From positions 58,441-122,440 of the forward strand of contig JAFGBF010000030.1 in NCBI GenBank assembly GCA_016933255.1: a stretch of 64,000 bases of DNA. Direction: 5' to 3'. Under the pieces are notes generated by a model that saw only the letters and a list, made by a program, of their open reading frames with translations, was not told the DNA's origin and did no database searches. The stretch is from Candidatus Krumholzibacteriota bacterium. GTDB taxonomy: Bacteria > Krumholzibacteriota > Krumholzibacteriia > Krumholzibacteriales > Krumholzibacteriaceae. A program made the translations under genes and the position numbers. Every line of letters begins with the position of its first letter. The stretch's first letter is position 1. Below are positions 24,376 to 32,512 of this stretch, piece after piece.

Positions 24376-25347
24376 TCAGGACATCAGCGCAGAATAAAGT
24401 ACCGGGATCATGATCTCGTGATGGCCGGTTATCGCAAGAGTCTCTGCACCGAGACTGCCTGGCCTTTTCAAAAGATTCTCTCCCGGGCGATAGTGCTGGA
24501 TCATATCAATGTTGGCGGTTGTAAGATTACCGAACGAAGCGCCAAGATTTCTGGCCACGCTGTAGGCCTTGAGAAAGACCTCGGGAAGTATCACGGCTGA
24601 TCCGACATTCAGGACTACTCCGGAGGATCTTCCGATCCTCTCGATCCGATGACAGAATATCCGGAAATCGCGCGCGGAGAGAGCCCCCCATTTCGCGCCG
24701 TCAAAACCAGGATGCTGATTGACTATGTCCGTCCCGATAGAAATATGCATAGTTACCGGTATATCGTTTCTGTACGCCTGCGCGAGAAGGCTCTTATCGG
24801 CATTCGGCGCTTTCTCTTCAAGAATGTACCTCCCGATCGATTCGCCGAGCCCCAGATCCCTGTCGAAGCCTGAACCAACAGCATGAAACAGCCTGTCTGC
24901 CGTTTCGGCGCTGAATCCGAAGATCCCCTTTTCCAGGTTCACGGCGACATCTTCCGAAGTCTCCCCGAAAAAAGCAATCTCGAGATCATGTATCGCCACC
25001 GCTCCGTTTACGGCAAGAGCAGTAATATACCCTTTTTTCATAAGTGCAGTCAGGTACGGTGAAAGCCCGCACTTTACGACATGGGCTCCTATCATCCAGA
25101 CCATCTCCCTCTCTTTCGAGGAAAGGGCGCGTCTGAAAGCGAGGACAAGTTTTCTAATCCGTTTTACAGCCAGCTGATCGGGAAGCGCATCCATCCAGTG
25201 CCTGAAAGCCTTGCCCCCCTTTACCGGATCTCCATAGTCACTGACCGTGACTTTGCTTCCCCGTTCAGCGATCGACACGGTCTTTATTCTATTCAGATCG
25301 ATCTCTTCGTATTTACCTGCCATCCTGGAAGATTCCCCTTTGTTCAA
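24376..25347 (-). CDS. Deoxyhypusine-synthase-like protein
   Basis: A protein of up to 323 aa resembling the deoxyhypusine synthase fold family: MIGAHVVKCGLSPYLTALMKKG, ALAVNGAVAIHDLEIAFFG and the NAD-binding-type region VVLNVGSAVILPEVF. Eukaryotic and archaeal enzymes use a lysine in a KHH motif near the C-terminus; here the corresponding stretch reads SFGNLTTANIDMIQHYRPG and lacks it. Bacteria have no hypusine, so the reaction is unknown (an NAD-dependent spermidine or other chemistry is possible). The TTG at 25347 overlaps the upstream gene by 35 bp; an ATG at 25323 is an alternative start. Confidence 0.75.
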   Translation of the reverse strand: MNKGESSRMAGKYEEIDLNRIKTVSIAERGSKVTVSDYGDPVKGGKAFRHWMDALPDQLAVKRIRKLVLAFRRALSSKEREMVWMIGAHVVKCGLSPYLTALMKKGYITALAVNGAVAIHDLEIAFFGETSEDVAVNLEKGIFGFSAETADRLFHAVGSGFDRDLGLGESIGRYILEEKAPNADKSLLAQAYRNDIPVTMHISIGTDIVNQHPGFDGAKWGALSARDFRIFCHRIERIGRSSGVVLNVGSAVILPEVFLKAYSVARNLGASFGNLTTANIDMIQHYRPGENLLKRPGSLGAETLAITGHHEIMIPVLYSALMS

Positions 25348-26230
25348 TTACCCTGATAGAGTCGGGAGACAGCTGGTACTCCTCAAGCACTGCCTCAAAG
25401 GCACCGACGATCACCTTGGAACGCATCATGACCGGCATCCTGACGGTATCATCGGTCAACCAGATTGTCAACTTCCCCTTGTTCTCAAAAATGGCGCTGG
25501 TCTCAAGGACCGGTTCTATGATCACGCAATCGAACTCTCCGGCGGGAACAGTCACATGTTCACGGCCGATCATCTTGATATAAATCGGATAATTCTTCCC
25601 GCTTGTATGATTCGCCATCGATACAGCCTGGCCAGGTTCGAAATCGAGAGTCCTCACGTAATAAAGCGCGGCAAGTACATCACGGGTATTCGGAGGTATC
25701 GGCTTTTCCTCGTTCTTGTAGATCGCTACATGTCGTTTCTGATCAAATGTAATCTCCCTGTCATGCCTGTACTTGCCTTCCCTCAGATGTTTTTCAAACC
25801 TGAGGGAATACAGATAATCATAATCAATGAACGACTCGTGCCTGTCCCGGACCTTGAATATCTTGTCAAAGACGCTGTTCGTCCTTGCGACCGAGACGAT
25901 GTGGTAGGCTCTAATACTGTCTATCAAAGCTATATTCCTGATCTCCATCGTCGCCCTGCCGGCGGTTATAAGCCCGTACCTGATCTGGAATATAAGATTT
26001 TCTCCCTCGCCGAACGGTACCACCCGGGGGACGGGATTTACCAGTTCAAACCCTTCGAGTTTCTCTATGCCATGATCTTTTGTACCGCCGACAGTATCCT
26101 GTTCGACCTCTTCATCAGCCAGGATCCGGCCTGAAAAGAGGACAAACCACGACATAAGCAGGGTCACTGCCACCCTCTTCCAGCCGAACATAGAACCAGG
26201 TATACACGTTGTGTTATCTTTACTGTTCAT
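25313..26230 (-). CDS. DUF3108 secreted protein
   Basis: A 305-aa protein with a TM/signal segment near residues 18-38 (VAVTLLMSWFVLFSGRILA), then a DUF3108 domain (GEGENLIFQIRYGLITAGRATMEI through VPAGEFDCVIIEPVLE and KLTIWLTDDTVRMPVMMRSKV). DUF3108 proteins are periplasmic or outer-membrane-facing and of unknown function, often near envelope genes. Its 3' end overlaps the deoxyhypusine-synthase-like gene, so the pair is likely co-expressed. The 127-bp gap before it (26231-26357) shows only a weak CACTG/CAGTG hairpin. Confidence 0.8.
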   Translation of the reverse strand: MNSKDNTTCIPGSMFGWKRVAVTLLMSWFVLFSGRILADEEVEQDTVGGTKDHGIEKLEGFELVNPVPRVVPFGEGENLIFQIRYGLITAGRATMEIRNIALIDSIRAYHIVSVARTNSVFDKIFKVRDRHESFIDYDYLYSLRFEKHLREGKYRHDREITFDQKRHVAIYKNEEKPIPPNTRDVLAALYYVRTLDFEPGQAVSMANHTSGKNYPIYIKMIGREHVTVPAGEFDCVIIEPVLETSAIFENKGKLTIWLTDDTVRMPVMMRSKVIVGAFEAVLEEYQLSPDSIRVIEQRGIFQDGR

Positions 26231-26357
26231 AGTTGGTTACCCGCTTTTTTTAATCTCAGTTCTACCTTTCCTTCTCTTCTCATCGATATATGACTGCAAA
26301 GAGTATGCTAGAAACGAAGATAATTCCACTGTTTATTGCAGTGAGGCAAATAGAGCT

Positions 26358-26795
26358 TTATCCGAGTATCTGCTCCAGGAGTTCCGCCCCATACCGGACA
26401 AGCTTCGGGCAGAGGTTCGCAGAGATCTTATTTTCTTCCGAATACTTCATCCCTTCCGGAGTGCTGATATCACAACCAAGAAGCTCTCTGCACAAAGTCG
26501 ATCCATTTTGAGACTTGAATTTCTCAACGAATTCCCTGACCAGGCTGTAGGCTTTCTCTTTTGTCCCGTCATCCTCAGCTTTTGTCTTCGCGTATTTCAG
26601 CCCGATGACGATAACCGCTCCAGTCACAACTCCGCAGGTCTCACCCATGCGGCCCATTCCGCCTCCAAAAGCTCCCGATACTTTCAGTGCCATTTCACGA
26701 TCCAGGCCGGACTCTTCTCCGAAAGCCGAAACGATCGCCTGAGCGCAGCTGAATCCTTCTTCAAAACAGGCTGCCGCTGATTCAGGTTTATTCAT
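26358..26795 (-). CDS. C_GCAxxG_C_C family putative redox protein
   Basis: A 145-aa protein matching the C_GCAxxG_C_C family: FSCAQAIVSAFGEE, then SGAFGGGMGRMGETCGVVTGA, then CRELLGCD and NLCPKLV. The spaced cysteines could carry a redox disulfide or a metal. The function of the family is not established. It has no signal peptide. It is one of three small genes (26358-27509) on the minus strand, separated from the next by a 13-bp perfect stem-loop. Confidence 0.85.
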   Translation of the reverse strand: MNKPESAAACFEEGFSCAQAIVSAFGEESGLDREMALKVSGAFGGGMGRMGETCGVVTGAVIVIGLKYAKTKAEDDGTKEKAYSLVREFVEKFKSQNGSTLCRELLGCDISTPEGMKYSEENKISANLCPKLVRYGAELLEQILG

Positions 26796-26843
26796 TGTTT
26801 AATTCTCCTGCTGTTGCGAAAGGAGCTGTTATGCGATCTCAGA

Positions 26844-26882
26844 CTGTGCCTGATTTCTTCATCAAGAACAAATCAGGCACAG
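26844..26882. repeat. Perfect 13-bp inverted repeat (stem-loop)
   Basis: CTGTGCCTGATTT (26844-26856) and AAATCAGGCACAG (26870-26882) are perfect inverted copies around a 13-nt loop. It lies between the small membrane protein and the C_GCAxxG_C_C gene. Neither strand has a U-tract, so it is a transcript-end stabiliser, Rho-linked terminator or other signal rather than a classical terminator. Confidence 0.6.
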
Positions 26883-26912
26883 ATCCACCGTAAAACCGCG
26901 ATGAGGATCTCT

Positions 26913-27104
26913 CTACTTCCTGCTCCTCGAAATAACATAGGGTCCAATAACTCCGAGAATTATACCCATGCGACTCGAGGTTTCCCAATCGACCTGGGAT
27001 ACGCCATGGAACGTCAGATTCCATAGAAAAGAAACACCGGATGAAACAAAAAACGCAATCAGGAAAATTATAAGAAATTCGGCAATTACCTGTCCAACCT
27101 TCAT
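26913..27104 (-). CDS. Small two-TM membrane protein (unknown)
   Basis: A 63-aa protein with two predicted TM helices (about residues 7-28 and 45-58) and a basic C-terminal SRSRK. A good ribosome site (AAGGGGG) and a promoter candidate (27147-27176) support it as real. I recognise no family. A distant resemblance in size to AtpZ/AtpI-type proteins is not enough for a call. Confidence 0.55.
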   Translation of the reverse strand: MKVGQVIAEFLIIFLIAFFVSSGVSFLWNLTFHGVSQVDWETSSRMGIILGVIGPYVISRSRK

Positions 27105-27146
27105 CTTGTTCCCCCTTGCTGGTTATTTCAGAATCCGCTTCCGAAT

Positions 27147-27176
27147 ATATTACAGCAGATATCGGAAAATATTCAA
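27147..27176 (-). promoter_or_regulatory. Promoter candidate for the 63-aa membrane protein
   Basis: On the minus strand TTGAAT (27176-27171), 18-bp spacer, TAATAT (27152-27147), 42 bp upstream of the ATG at 27104. Confidence 0.4.
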
Positions 27177-27284
27177 TTCATACCATATGATCCTGTCGAT
27201 CGGCCTTTAGCCGCTTGGCCGCTTTCCCGTAACATTGCGGTCACTTTTGAGCTTTCATACGGCGCCTGTTTGCCGATTTACCTC

Positions 27285-27509
27285 TCAGACAGCTGGTTTC
27301 GATCCTTTAAAGTAGTTTGTGCGTATCCAGTTCCAGTTCAAAATCAGATGCAGTAGCGCTACCAAAGCAAAGAGGATCCCTCCACGCTCATGCAGCAATT
27401 CATATGTATCATGTGAAATCTTTCCATGGGCAAACCCCGTAACAAGCTGATTGACCAGGCAGATCCCAAGTACAGGATTTACCACTTTTAAGAGAGCGGT
27501 CCTTTTCAT
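27285..27509 (-). CDS. Small two-TM protein resembling DUF4405
   Basis: A 74-aa membrane protein with two hydrophobic segments (about 9-27 and 43-60) and several histidines (GFAHGKISHDTYELLHERGG, then LLHLILNWNWI). The HxxxNWxW ending of helix 2 is like DUF4405/cytochrome-b-like modules, where such histidines bind haem. Here only two helices are present, so haem binding would need a dimer and is speculative. No partner gene is visible beside it. Confidence 0.55.
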   Translation of the reverse strand: MKRTALLKVVNPVLGICLVNQLVTGFAHGKISHDTYELLHERGGILFALVALLHLILNWNWIRTNYFKGSKPAV

Positions 27510-27607
27510 GACTTTCCTCCATCCTGATCTGAAGAAACAGAAGCCGTGATCCCGTTAAGAATTCAGCCGTAAGCTCGCTGGAGCCGAGTTATGCGATGCT
27601 GACACCC

Positions 27608-28681
27608 CTAGTGTATCCGCCGATGTTCGCGAGTTTCATTATTCTCTATCAAAACAGACTGGTCCACAATATTTTTGTTCGTACTATCTGTCAGATCCTT
27701 GAAAACAGCAGGCATACCGTACAGCCAGTTGCCGATAAACTCATTGTCAGTCACCATGACATTTTTCGATGGCATTTCTTTTTCGCCGTGCCAGGCGGTG
27801 ATAATCGCGCTCCATCCTGAAAGAACAGTCTTATTGCAGGAAAAAATAAGATTGGTCGTGTTGTCTCTTATCCTGACGACATCACCCTTGACATTGATGA
27901 AAGTGTTCCCTGATACCTGGTTTGAATCACAATTATGTGCGAAATAAATCCCGATTACCGGCAGGTTGGGGTTATGCCCGCCTGCCCTTTTATTTGAGGC
28001 TTCATATTCCAGAATATTCGGGTAGTATTGTCTGTCTTTCCTGTTTTCGAGTGATATTCGTTTCTGAGGATAGGTTGCCGCCGTGTGATTCTTGATATTG
28101 ATAAATTTACAGTCATGAACTTCGCTGTGTCTTGTGTTGACAAATCCGATCACCGAATATGCAATATGCTTATCAGGGTATCTATAGTTCCCCACATTCT
28201 CGAAAGTACAATTTGAGATGCTGTTGTAACCATTCCATCCGGAAGGATCCTCCGGATCTCCTTTGAATAAAAAAACACGGCATGGACAATCTTCGACTTT
28301 TATCTTCTCTATATGAATATTGGTCGGTTCACCCTTCTCAAGTTTAAATGTAATAAAGGCGTTCCCCTTGTACCCGGAAGCTGAAAACGACGCCATGCTG
28401 TTTTCCGGATATGACGTTATCGTCGTCCGATGTTTTCTGCTGGAGTAGGTCCATGTTGTATTCTCGATCCCGCATCTCCCCTGATCGCTGATGATATAAA
28501 TAAGCACGTCTTCATCAGGTGCATTTTCTTCGAGGAGATCATTGGCTTTTTGAAGAGTCATTATCGGTCTTGAATATGTACCTGGATCATCATCATTCCC
28601 TTCAGGCGAGATAAAGAGTTCAAAAGCATTTCCGCATACCGGGATCAGCAATATCAGAAACAGGATCACTGCATTATTCAT
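27608..28681 (-). CDS. Secreted right-handed parallel beta-helix protein
   Basis: A 357-aa protein with a signal peptide (MNNAVILFLILLIPVCGNA) and a repeated N-x-F/I pattern typical of parallel beta-helices (SISNCTFENVGN, SEVHDCKFINIKN, SNQVSGNTFINVKGD, NVMVTDNEFIGN). It begins ELFISPEGNDDDPGTYSRPIMTLQKA, as do many polysaccharide-lyase-like proteins. Base composition looks more A+T-rich than the flanking glycosyltransferase genes, suggesting acquisition. It may cleave or bind the surface polysaccharide; no catalytic residues can be pointed out. A 6-bp hairpin (28697-28711) precedes its ribosome site. Confidence 0.7.
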   Translation of the reverse strand: MNNAVILFLILLIPVCGNAFELFISPEGNDDDPGTYSRPIMTLQKANDLLEENAPDEDVLIYIISDQGRCGIENTTWTYSSRKHRTTITSYPENSMASFSASGYKGNAFITFKLEKGEPTNIHIEKIKVEDCPCRVFLFKGDPEDPSGWNGYNSISNCTFENVGNYRYPDKHIAYSVIGFVNTRHSEVHDCKFINIKNHTAATYPQKRISLENRKDRQYYPNILEYEASNKRAGGHNPNLPVIGIYFAHNCDSNQVSGNTFINVKGDVVRIRDNTTNLIFSCNKTVLSGWSAIITAWHGEKEMPSKNVMVTDNEFIGNWLYGMPAVFKDLTDSTNKNIVDQSVLIENNETREHRRIH

Positions 28682-28696
28682 ATTACTCCAATTTGG

Positions 28697-28711
28697 CAGC
28701 GCATAGCGCTG
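28697..28711. repeat. Short perfect hairpin upstream of the beta-helix gene
   Basis: CAGCGC-ATA-GCGCTG, six pairs with a 3-nt loop, located 16 bp before the start at 28681. There is no U-tract; it could be an operator or an mRNA 5' stabiliser. Confidence 0.35.
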
Positions 28712-28761
28712 TATCTACGAACTTCCCGTATAAATACCTGCTCACACTGTACCTTTCGTTT

Positions 28762-29862
28762 TCACAATATCCCGGCATCCGCGGCCAATGCCAGAAATCT
28801 CATGGCGACCTGCCGGGGATTGAATCCAGACCTTACCAGATCCGATCCTTTCCGGGCGATATCGCCTCTCAGAGTCTCATTCTTTCTTAGAAGCTCGATA
28901 GACTCTGCCAGTTTTTCAGGATCACCTTTGGGGACGAGGAATATATCAGTGCCTCCAGTGAAGAGTTCTCCTATCGCGGGAGTATCGGCTGTTATGACAG
29001 CCCTGCCCGTCGCCATACCCTGAAAGACCTTGTTCGGAATGACCATGTCGACCTTAGTGGTCGTGCCGAAGATACCCAGGACCAGATGATGTTCCGCGAT
29101 CAGTCCGCCAAGCTTCCCCGAACTGACCTTCTCCCTGAAGACAAGTGTCTCGGCAGGAATATCGCGCGCCAGCTCTCTGGCGACAGAATAGGTCTGTCCG
29201 CTCCCGATCAAAGTGAATGATACGGGGCTTTTGACAAGAAGCTTCGCTGCCCGTACTATTACATCGACCCCGTGCAGAGGCAGATACGACCCGTAAAAAA
29301 GTATCCTGAAACGGTCTGTCACCGGATATAGGTCGATACTCCGGAATTCTTCATCATCAAATCCGATATAGAGAGTCCTGATCTTCCGTTTATCGATACC
29401 GAATTCTTCAGAATAAAACCTGCGGTGCGCCTCCGTATCGGCCAGCACCAGATCTGCCATCCGCATCGATACCCGGTCTATATTCCTGTTGTGCCATGAA
29501 TCCAGAGACCCTTGATCCGTATCGCCCCTGTCGAGCACACGCGTCTCGTAGCGCGAAACGAGAGGATCAAAGACCAGCTTCTTCGCCGTCAGCCTGGAAA
29601 GGATCCATGCGAGGGGAACATCCTTGTGCCTGAAATCAGGAACGAGGATTACCCCGCCCTTGTTCTTTATTCTGAAATATCTGGAAGTGAGGACCGGGTA
29701 TCTTGTAATGATCTTTCTTTTTGAACCGGCGAGGCACTCGGAGACCTCCACCCCTGACCTTTTTAACCCTTTCCTGAGGATCGAGTTTCTCGGATACCCC
29801 CTGTCAAAGCCCCCGAAAAAAAGGATCCTATCTATTTTGTCCCTCACCGGGCCTTCTGACAT
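28762..29862 (-). CDS. Family 4-type glycosyltransferase (LPS/core region)
   Basis: A 366-aa GT-B glycosyltransferase. Motifs include ILFFGGFDRGYPRNSILRKGL at the N-terminus, MADLVLADTEAHRRFYSEEFG, FRILFYGSYLPLHGVDVIVRAA and the donor-site VIPNKVFQGMATGRAVITADTPA. The start shares one base with the stop of the GT9 gene upstream (TGATG), implying coupling. It ends the LPS run that comes down from msbA and Lon. Specificity is unknown. Confidence 0.85.
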   Translation of the reverse strand: MSEGPVRDKIDRILFFGGFDRGYPRNSILRKGLKRSGVEVSECLAGSKRKIITRYPVLTSRYFRIKNKGGVILVPDFRHKDVPLAWILSRLTAKKLVFDPLVSRYETRVLDRGDTDQGSLDSWHNRNIDRVSMRMADLVLADTEAHRRFYSEEFGIDKRKIRTLYIGFDDEEFRSIDLYPVTDRFRILFYGSYLPLHGVDVIVRAAKLLVKSPVSFTLIGSGQTYSVARELARDIPAETLVFREKVSSGKLGGLIAEHHLVLGIFGTTTKVDMVIPNKVFQGMATGRAVITADTPAIGELFTGGTDIFLVPKGDPEKLAESIELLRKNETLRGDIARKGSDLVRSGFNPRQVAMRFLALAADAGIL

Positions 29863-30941
29863 CAGATTATCTTCCTTATCTCAACAAGCAGATCGTCGAC
29901 CTGAATATCCAGCATGCACATGTTCTTCTGACAGTTTCTATCCTTACAGGGAAAACAGTCGAGATCTTTAAAGACCACTCTGTGTTTCGGAGTCACAGGA
30001 TCCCAGACCATCGGATCGGTCGGACCGAAAAGGGTGACAGTCGGCACTCCCTGAAGGACAGCGAGATGTTTCGGCCCCGAGTCGATCCCGACGAGAAGCT
30101 TAAGTTTTTTAATAAGAGCGCCAAGCCTCGGGATATTTATCAGGGGAGGCTTTACAGCAGTTTTTACTGAATCGTATAACCAGCCCGCTGCTTCCTCTTC
30201 ACCGGGGCCCCAGATTATGACAGGGATGACATCAAATTCTTCATGCATCCTGTTTGCAAGCTCCGAGAGCCTCTCCACAGGCCACGACTTTGAAAGATAG
30301 TTCGATGATGCGGTGATCCCGACGTATCCGCCTCTGGATACCGGTAATCCTGCGAAAAACCCGTTGGCCCATCCCTCTTCCAGATTGGAGGCGGGAAAGC
30401 CTATTTCAAGCTCTTCGTCATTACTTCTTTTACTCCAGCGGTGCGCTGACCCCGCGCTCTCAGGCAGCATCATCCTCATCAGCTCCCTGTTCGTATCGAG
30501 AGTGTAGTACCTTATTATTTTGCCGCCGTCATGGAACGATCTCGGCAGCAGATGATGAAAACACCAGTTATGCCTCCCCGTATCCATTCCGACTCTTTCG
30601 CGTGCACCGCTCAGCCACCCCAGCTGCGCGCTTCCCGGGGAACTGACAAGATCCAGCAGAAGATCGTACTTTTCCTTTCTGATCTTTCCGATCATTTTCA
30701 GCCATTCAGCTATACCGTCTTTCAGGACGATGACCTTATCGAGTTCATCGACGCCCTTCAGTGTATCGGCATACCTTTCCCATACCAGATAGCTTATCTT
30801 CGCGTCAGGAAAGTTCTTTCTCAGCTCATATATTACCGGAAGCGACAGAGCTATATCCCCGACAGCAAAATATCTTATGATCAGGATATTCCGTATATGT
30901 TCAAATTGCGAAAGATCGGGCAGCCCTTTCAATCTTACCAT
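29862..30941 (-). CDS. Glycosyltransferase family 9 (heptosyltransferase-type)
   Basis: A 359-aa GT9 enzyme, which typically adds ADP-heptose to the LPS inner core. It has NILIIRYFAVGDIALSLPVI at the N-terminus and the C-terminal donor motif LLVGIDSGPKHLAVLQGVPTV followed by LFGPTDPMVWDP, then a cysteine-rich tail (CFPCKDRNCQKNMC) also seen in the neighbouring GT9. It overlaps the next gene by 7 bp. With rfaE2 two genes upstream, ADP-heptose is the likely donor. Confidence 0.88.
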   Translation of the reverse strand: MVRLKGLPDLSQFEHIRNILIIRYFAVGDIALSLPVIYELRKNFPDAKISYLVWERYADTLKGVDELDKVIVLKDGIAEWLKMIGKIRKEKYDLLLDLVSSPGSAQLGWLSGARERVGMDTGRHNWCFHHLLPRSFHDGGKIIRYYTLDTNRELMRMMLPESAGSAHRWSKRSNDEELEIGFPASNLEEGWANGFFAGLPVSRGGYVGITASSNYLSKSWPVERLSELANRMHEEFDVIPVIIWGPGEEEAAGWLYDSVKTAVKPPLINIPRLGALIKKLKLLVGIDSGPKHLAVLQGVPTVTLFGPTDPMVWDPVTPKHRVVFKDLDCFPCKDRNCQKNMCMLDIQVDDLLVEIRKII

Positions 30942-31972
30942 CCTGTCACAGAAATCAGTCTTTCGATCACGTCATCAGCACCAATAGTCTCCATGCACCT
31001 CATATCATCGCAGTCATGAAGGTCGCATGGCGCGCAGTTAACGCCGGCGGTAACCACCTCGAACGGCCCCTTCCCTGAATAAGGAAACCAGATATCAGGA
31101 TCAGTCGGCCCGAAAACAGCCGTGACCGGCTTTCCAAGAGCTACGGCGAGATGCATGATGCCACCATCGTTTGCAACCACAGCATCGCACGAATCAAGTA
31201 TCGAGGCAACCTCCCTGACCGGCCTGTGTGGCAATATCTCCACCTTCTCCACTGCAAGCTGAGAGACTTTATCTACGATCCCTTCTTCACCCGGGCCTGT
31301 GACAAGAATACATCCCGCTCCGAGCTCCTTCTTCAGATGATCGATAAGGAGGGCATACTTTTCCGGTGGCCAGCGTTTGGAAGGCCACGTGCCCCCTGCG
31401 TGAAGGGCAACGATCCTTTCCCTCTTTTCCGGACCACGCCTCAGGCGTTCTACAACCAGAAATCCCTCTTCCTTCTCAGCTTCAGTAAGGTATATCCGGG
31501 GAAGAGAGCCTGCAGCATCGACATCTGTTTTCTTAAGAAAATAAAGATTGTGATCGACGGCGCTCAGGATCTCGGGGGGTACCTCTACTGTCTCCGTATA
31601 CAGCTTTTCTCTCCATCTTCTCTTTCCGCCTATCCGTACTGGAATATCTGATAAAAAAAGAATTCCCGCACTGGCGGGATTGTAGAAAAGATCGATCGCC
31701 GCGACAAACTTTAGTTTTCGCAAAAGCAGGATTGTCCTTATATACCCTCCGGCCCCGCCCTCAAGTTCTATAATACCGGCAATAGCGGGATGGTTTTTCA
31801 GCGTGTCTGCATACCCTGGCTGAGAGAGATAATAGACCTCTGCTTCCGGATATCTTTTTTTAATCTCTTCAACTACCGGCGAAGAGATGATCACGTCCCC
31901 GAAAAATCTCAACCTTGTGACGAGAATTCTCAGCTTTCTTTTTCTTCGCCCTGCTTCAACTGCAAGATCCAC
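30935..31972 (-). CDS. Glycosyltransferase family 9 (heptosyltransferase-type)
   Basis: A 345-aa GT9 paralogue: ILVTRLRFFGDVIISSPVVEEI, ALHAGGTWPSKRWPPEKYA and VVANDGGIMHLAVALGKPV followed by FGPTDPDIWFP, ending in a Cys-rich tail (CAPCDLHDCDDMRC). The start is GTG at 31972, one base after the rfaE2 stop codon, so translation is probably coupled. The probable role is inner-core heptose addition; which of the three GT9 proteins acts first is not visible. Confidence 0.88.
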   Translation of the reverse strand: MDLAVEAGRRKRKLRILVTRLRFFGDVIISSPVVEEIKKRYPEAEVYYLSQPGYADTLKNHPAIAGIIELEGGAGGYIRTILLLRKLKFVAAIDLFYNPASAGILFLSDIPVRIGGKRRWREKLYTETVEVPPEILSAVDHNLYFLKKTDVDAAGSLPRIYLTEAEKEEGFLVVERLRRGPEKRERIVALHAGGTWPSKRWPPEKYALLIDHLKKELGAGCILVTGPGEEGIVDKVSQLAVEKVEILPHRPVREVASILDSCDAVVANDGGIMHLAVALGKPVTAVFGPTDPDIWFPYSGKGPFEVVTAGVNCAPCDLHDCDDMRCMETIGADDVIERLISVTGW

Positions 31973-31973
31973 A

Positions 31974-32450
31974 TCAATCCTTCCCGCGCAGCCTCTTGAT
32001 GATCTCCCCGCTTGAATGGTTTTTCTTATCGCCGGTTATCACCGTCCTGCAACCGACAGCTCTTGAACTCTCAAGCTCCGGCACATTCGCGCATGTATAA
32101 TCCGTACCCTTGGCATGTATATCAGGTCTCAGCTCCCTAATGACGCGATCGACCGTCAGGCCGGAGAAGATCAGCACATAATCGACGCACCTTAGAGCCG
32201 CTACTATCTCGGCCCGTTCATCATCATGCATTACCGGCCTGCTGTCTCCCTTCAACCGGCGTGTCGCGGCATCATCGTTGACGGCAACGATAAGACAATC
32301 CCCCTCTTCTGCTGCTCCCTCCAGATATCTGACATGACCGGCGTGAAGAATATCAAAACATCCGTTGGCAAGAACTATCCTCTTTCCATCGGCGCGCAGC
32401 CGTCTGACCAGCTCTTCCAGCTCAGATGTCTTCTTATAGATATTATCCAT
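31974..32450 (-). CDS. rfaE2: D-glycero-beta-D-manno-heptose 1-phosphate adenylyltransferase
   Basis: A 158-aa cytidylyltransferase-fold enzyme that adenylates heptose-1-phosphate to ADP-heptose for LPS core. It shows LANGCFDILHAGHVRYLEGA with the HxGH motif, VAVNDD, the RPVMHDDERAEI region and the C-terminal SSGEIIKRL. It is the stand-alone second domain of HldE, so the kinase part would be encoded separately outside the window, as would gmhA, gmhB and hldD. The two heptosyltransferase genes follow directly. Confidence 0.92.
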   Translation of the reverse strand: MDNIYKKTSELEELVRRLRADGKRIVLANGCFDILHAGHVRYLEGAAEEGDCLIVAVNDDAATRRLKGDSRPVMHDDERAEIVAALRCVDYVLIFSGLTVDRVIRELRPDIHAKGTDYTCANVPELESSRAVGCRTVITGDKKNHSSGEIIKRLRGKD

Positions 32451-32512
32451 TCTTTTCAGAACCCTTCCTGCACTGCCGGTTCATGACGGCAGACAGAACC
32501 CGCTCCCGGGCA

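Noticed and set aside
25247..26134. Plus-strand open frame of 295 codons
   Set aside because: Antisense to the DUF3108 gene, no recognisable domain. Similar shadows at 17182-17970 and 38144-38953 were dismissed for the same reason.
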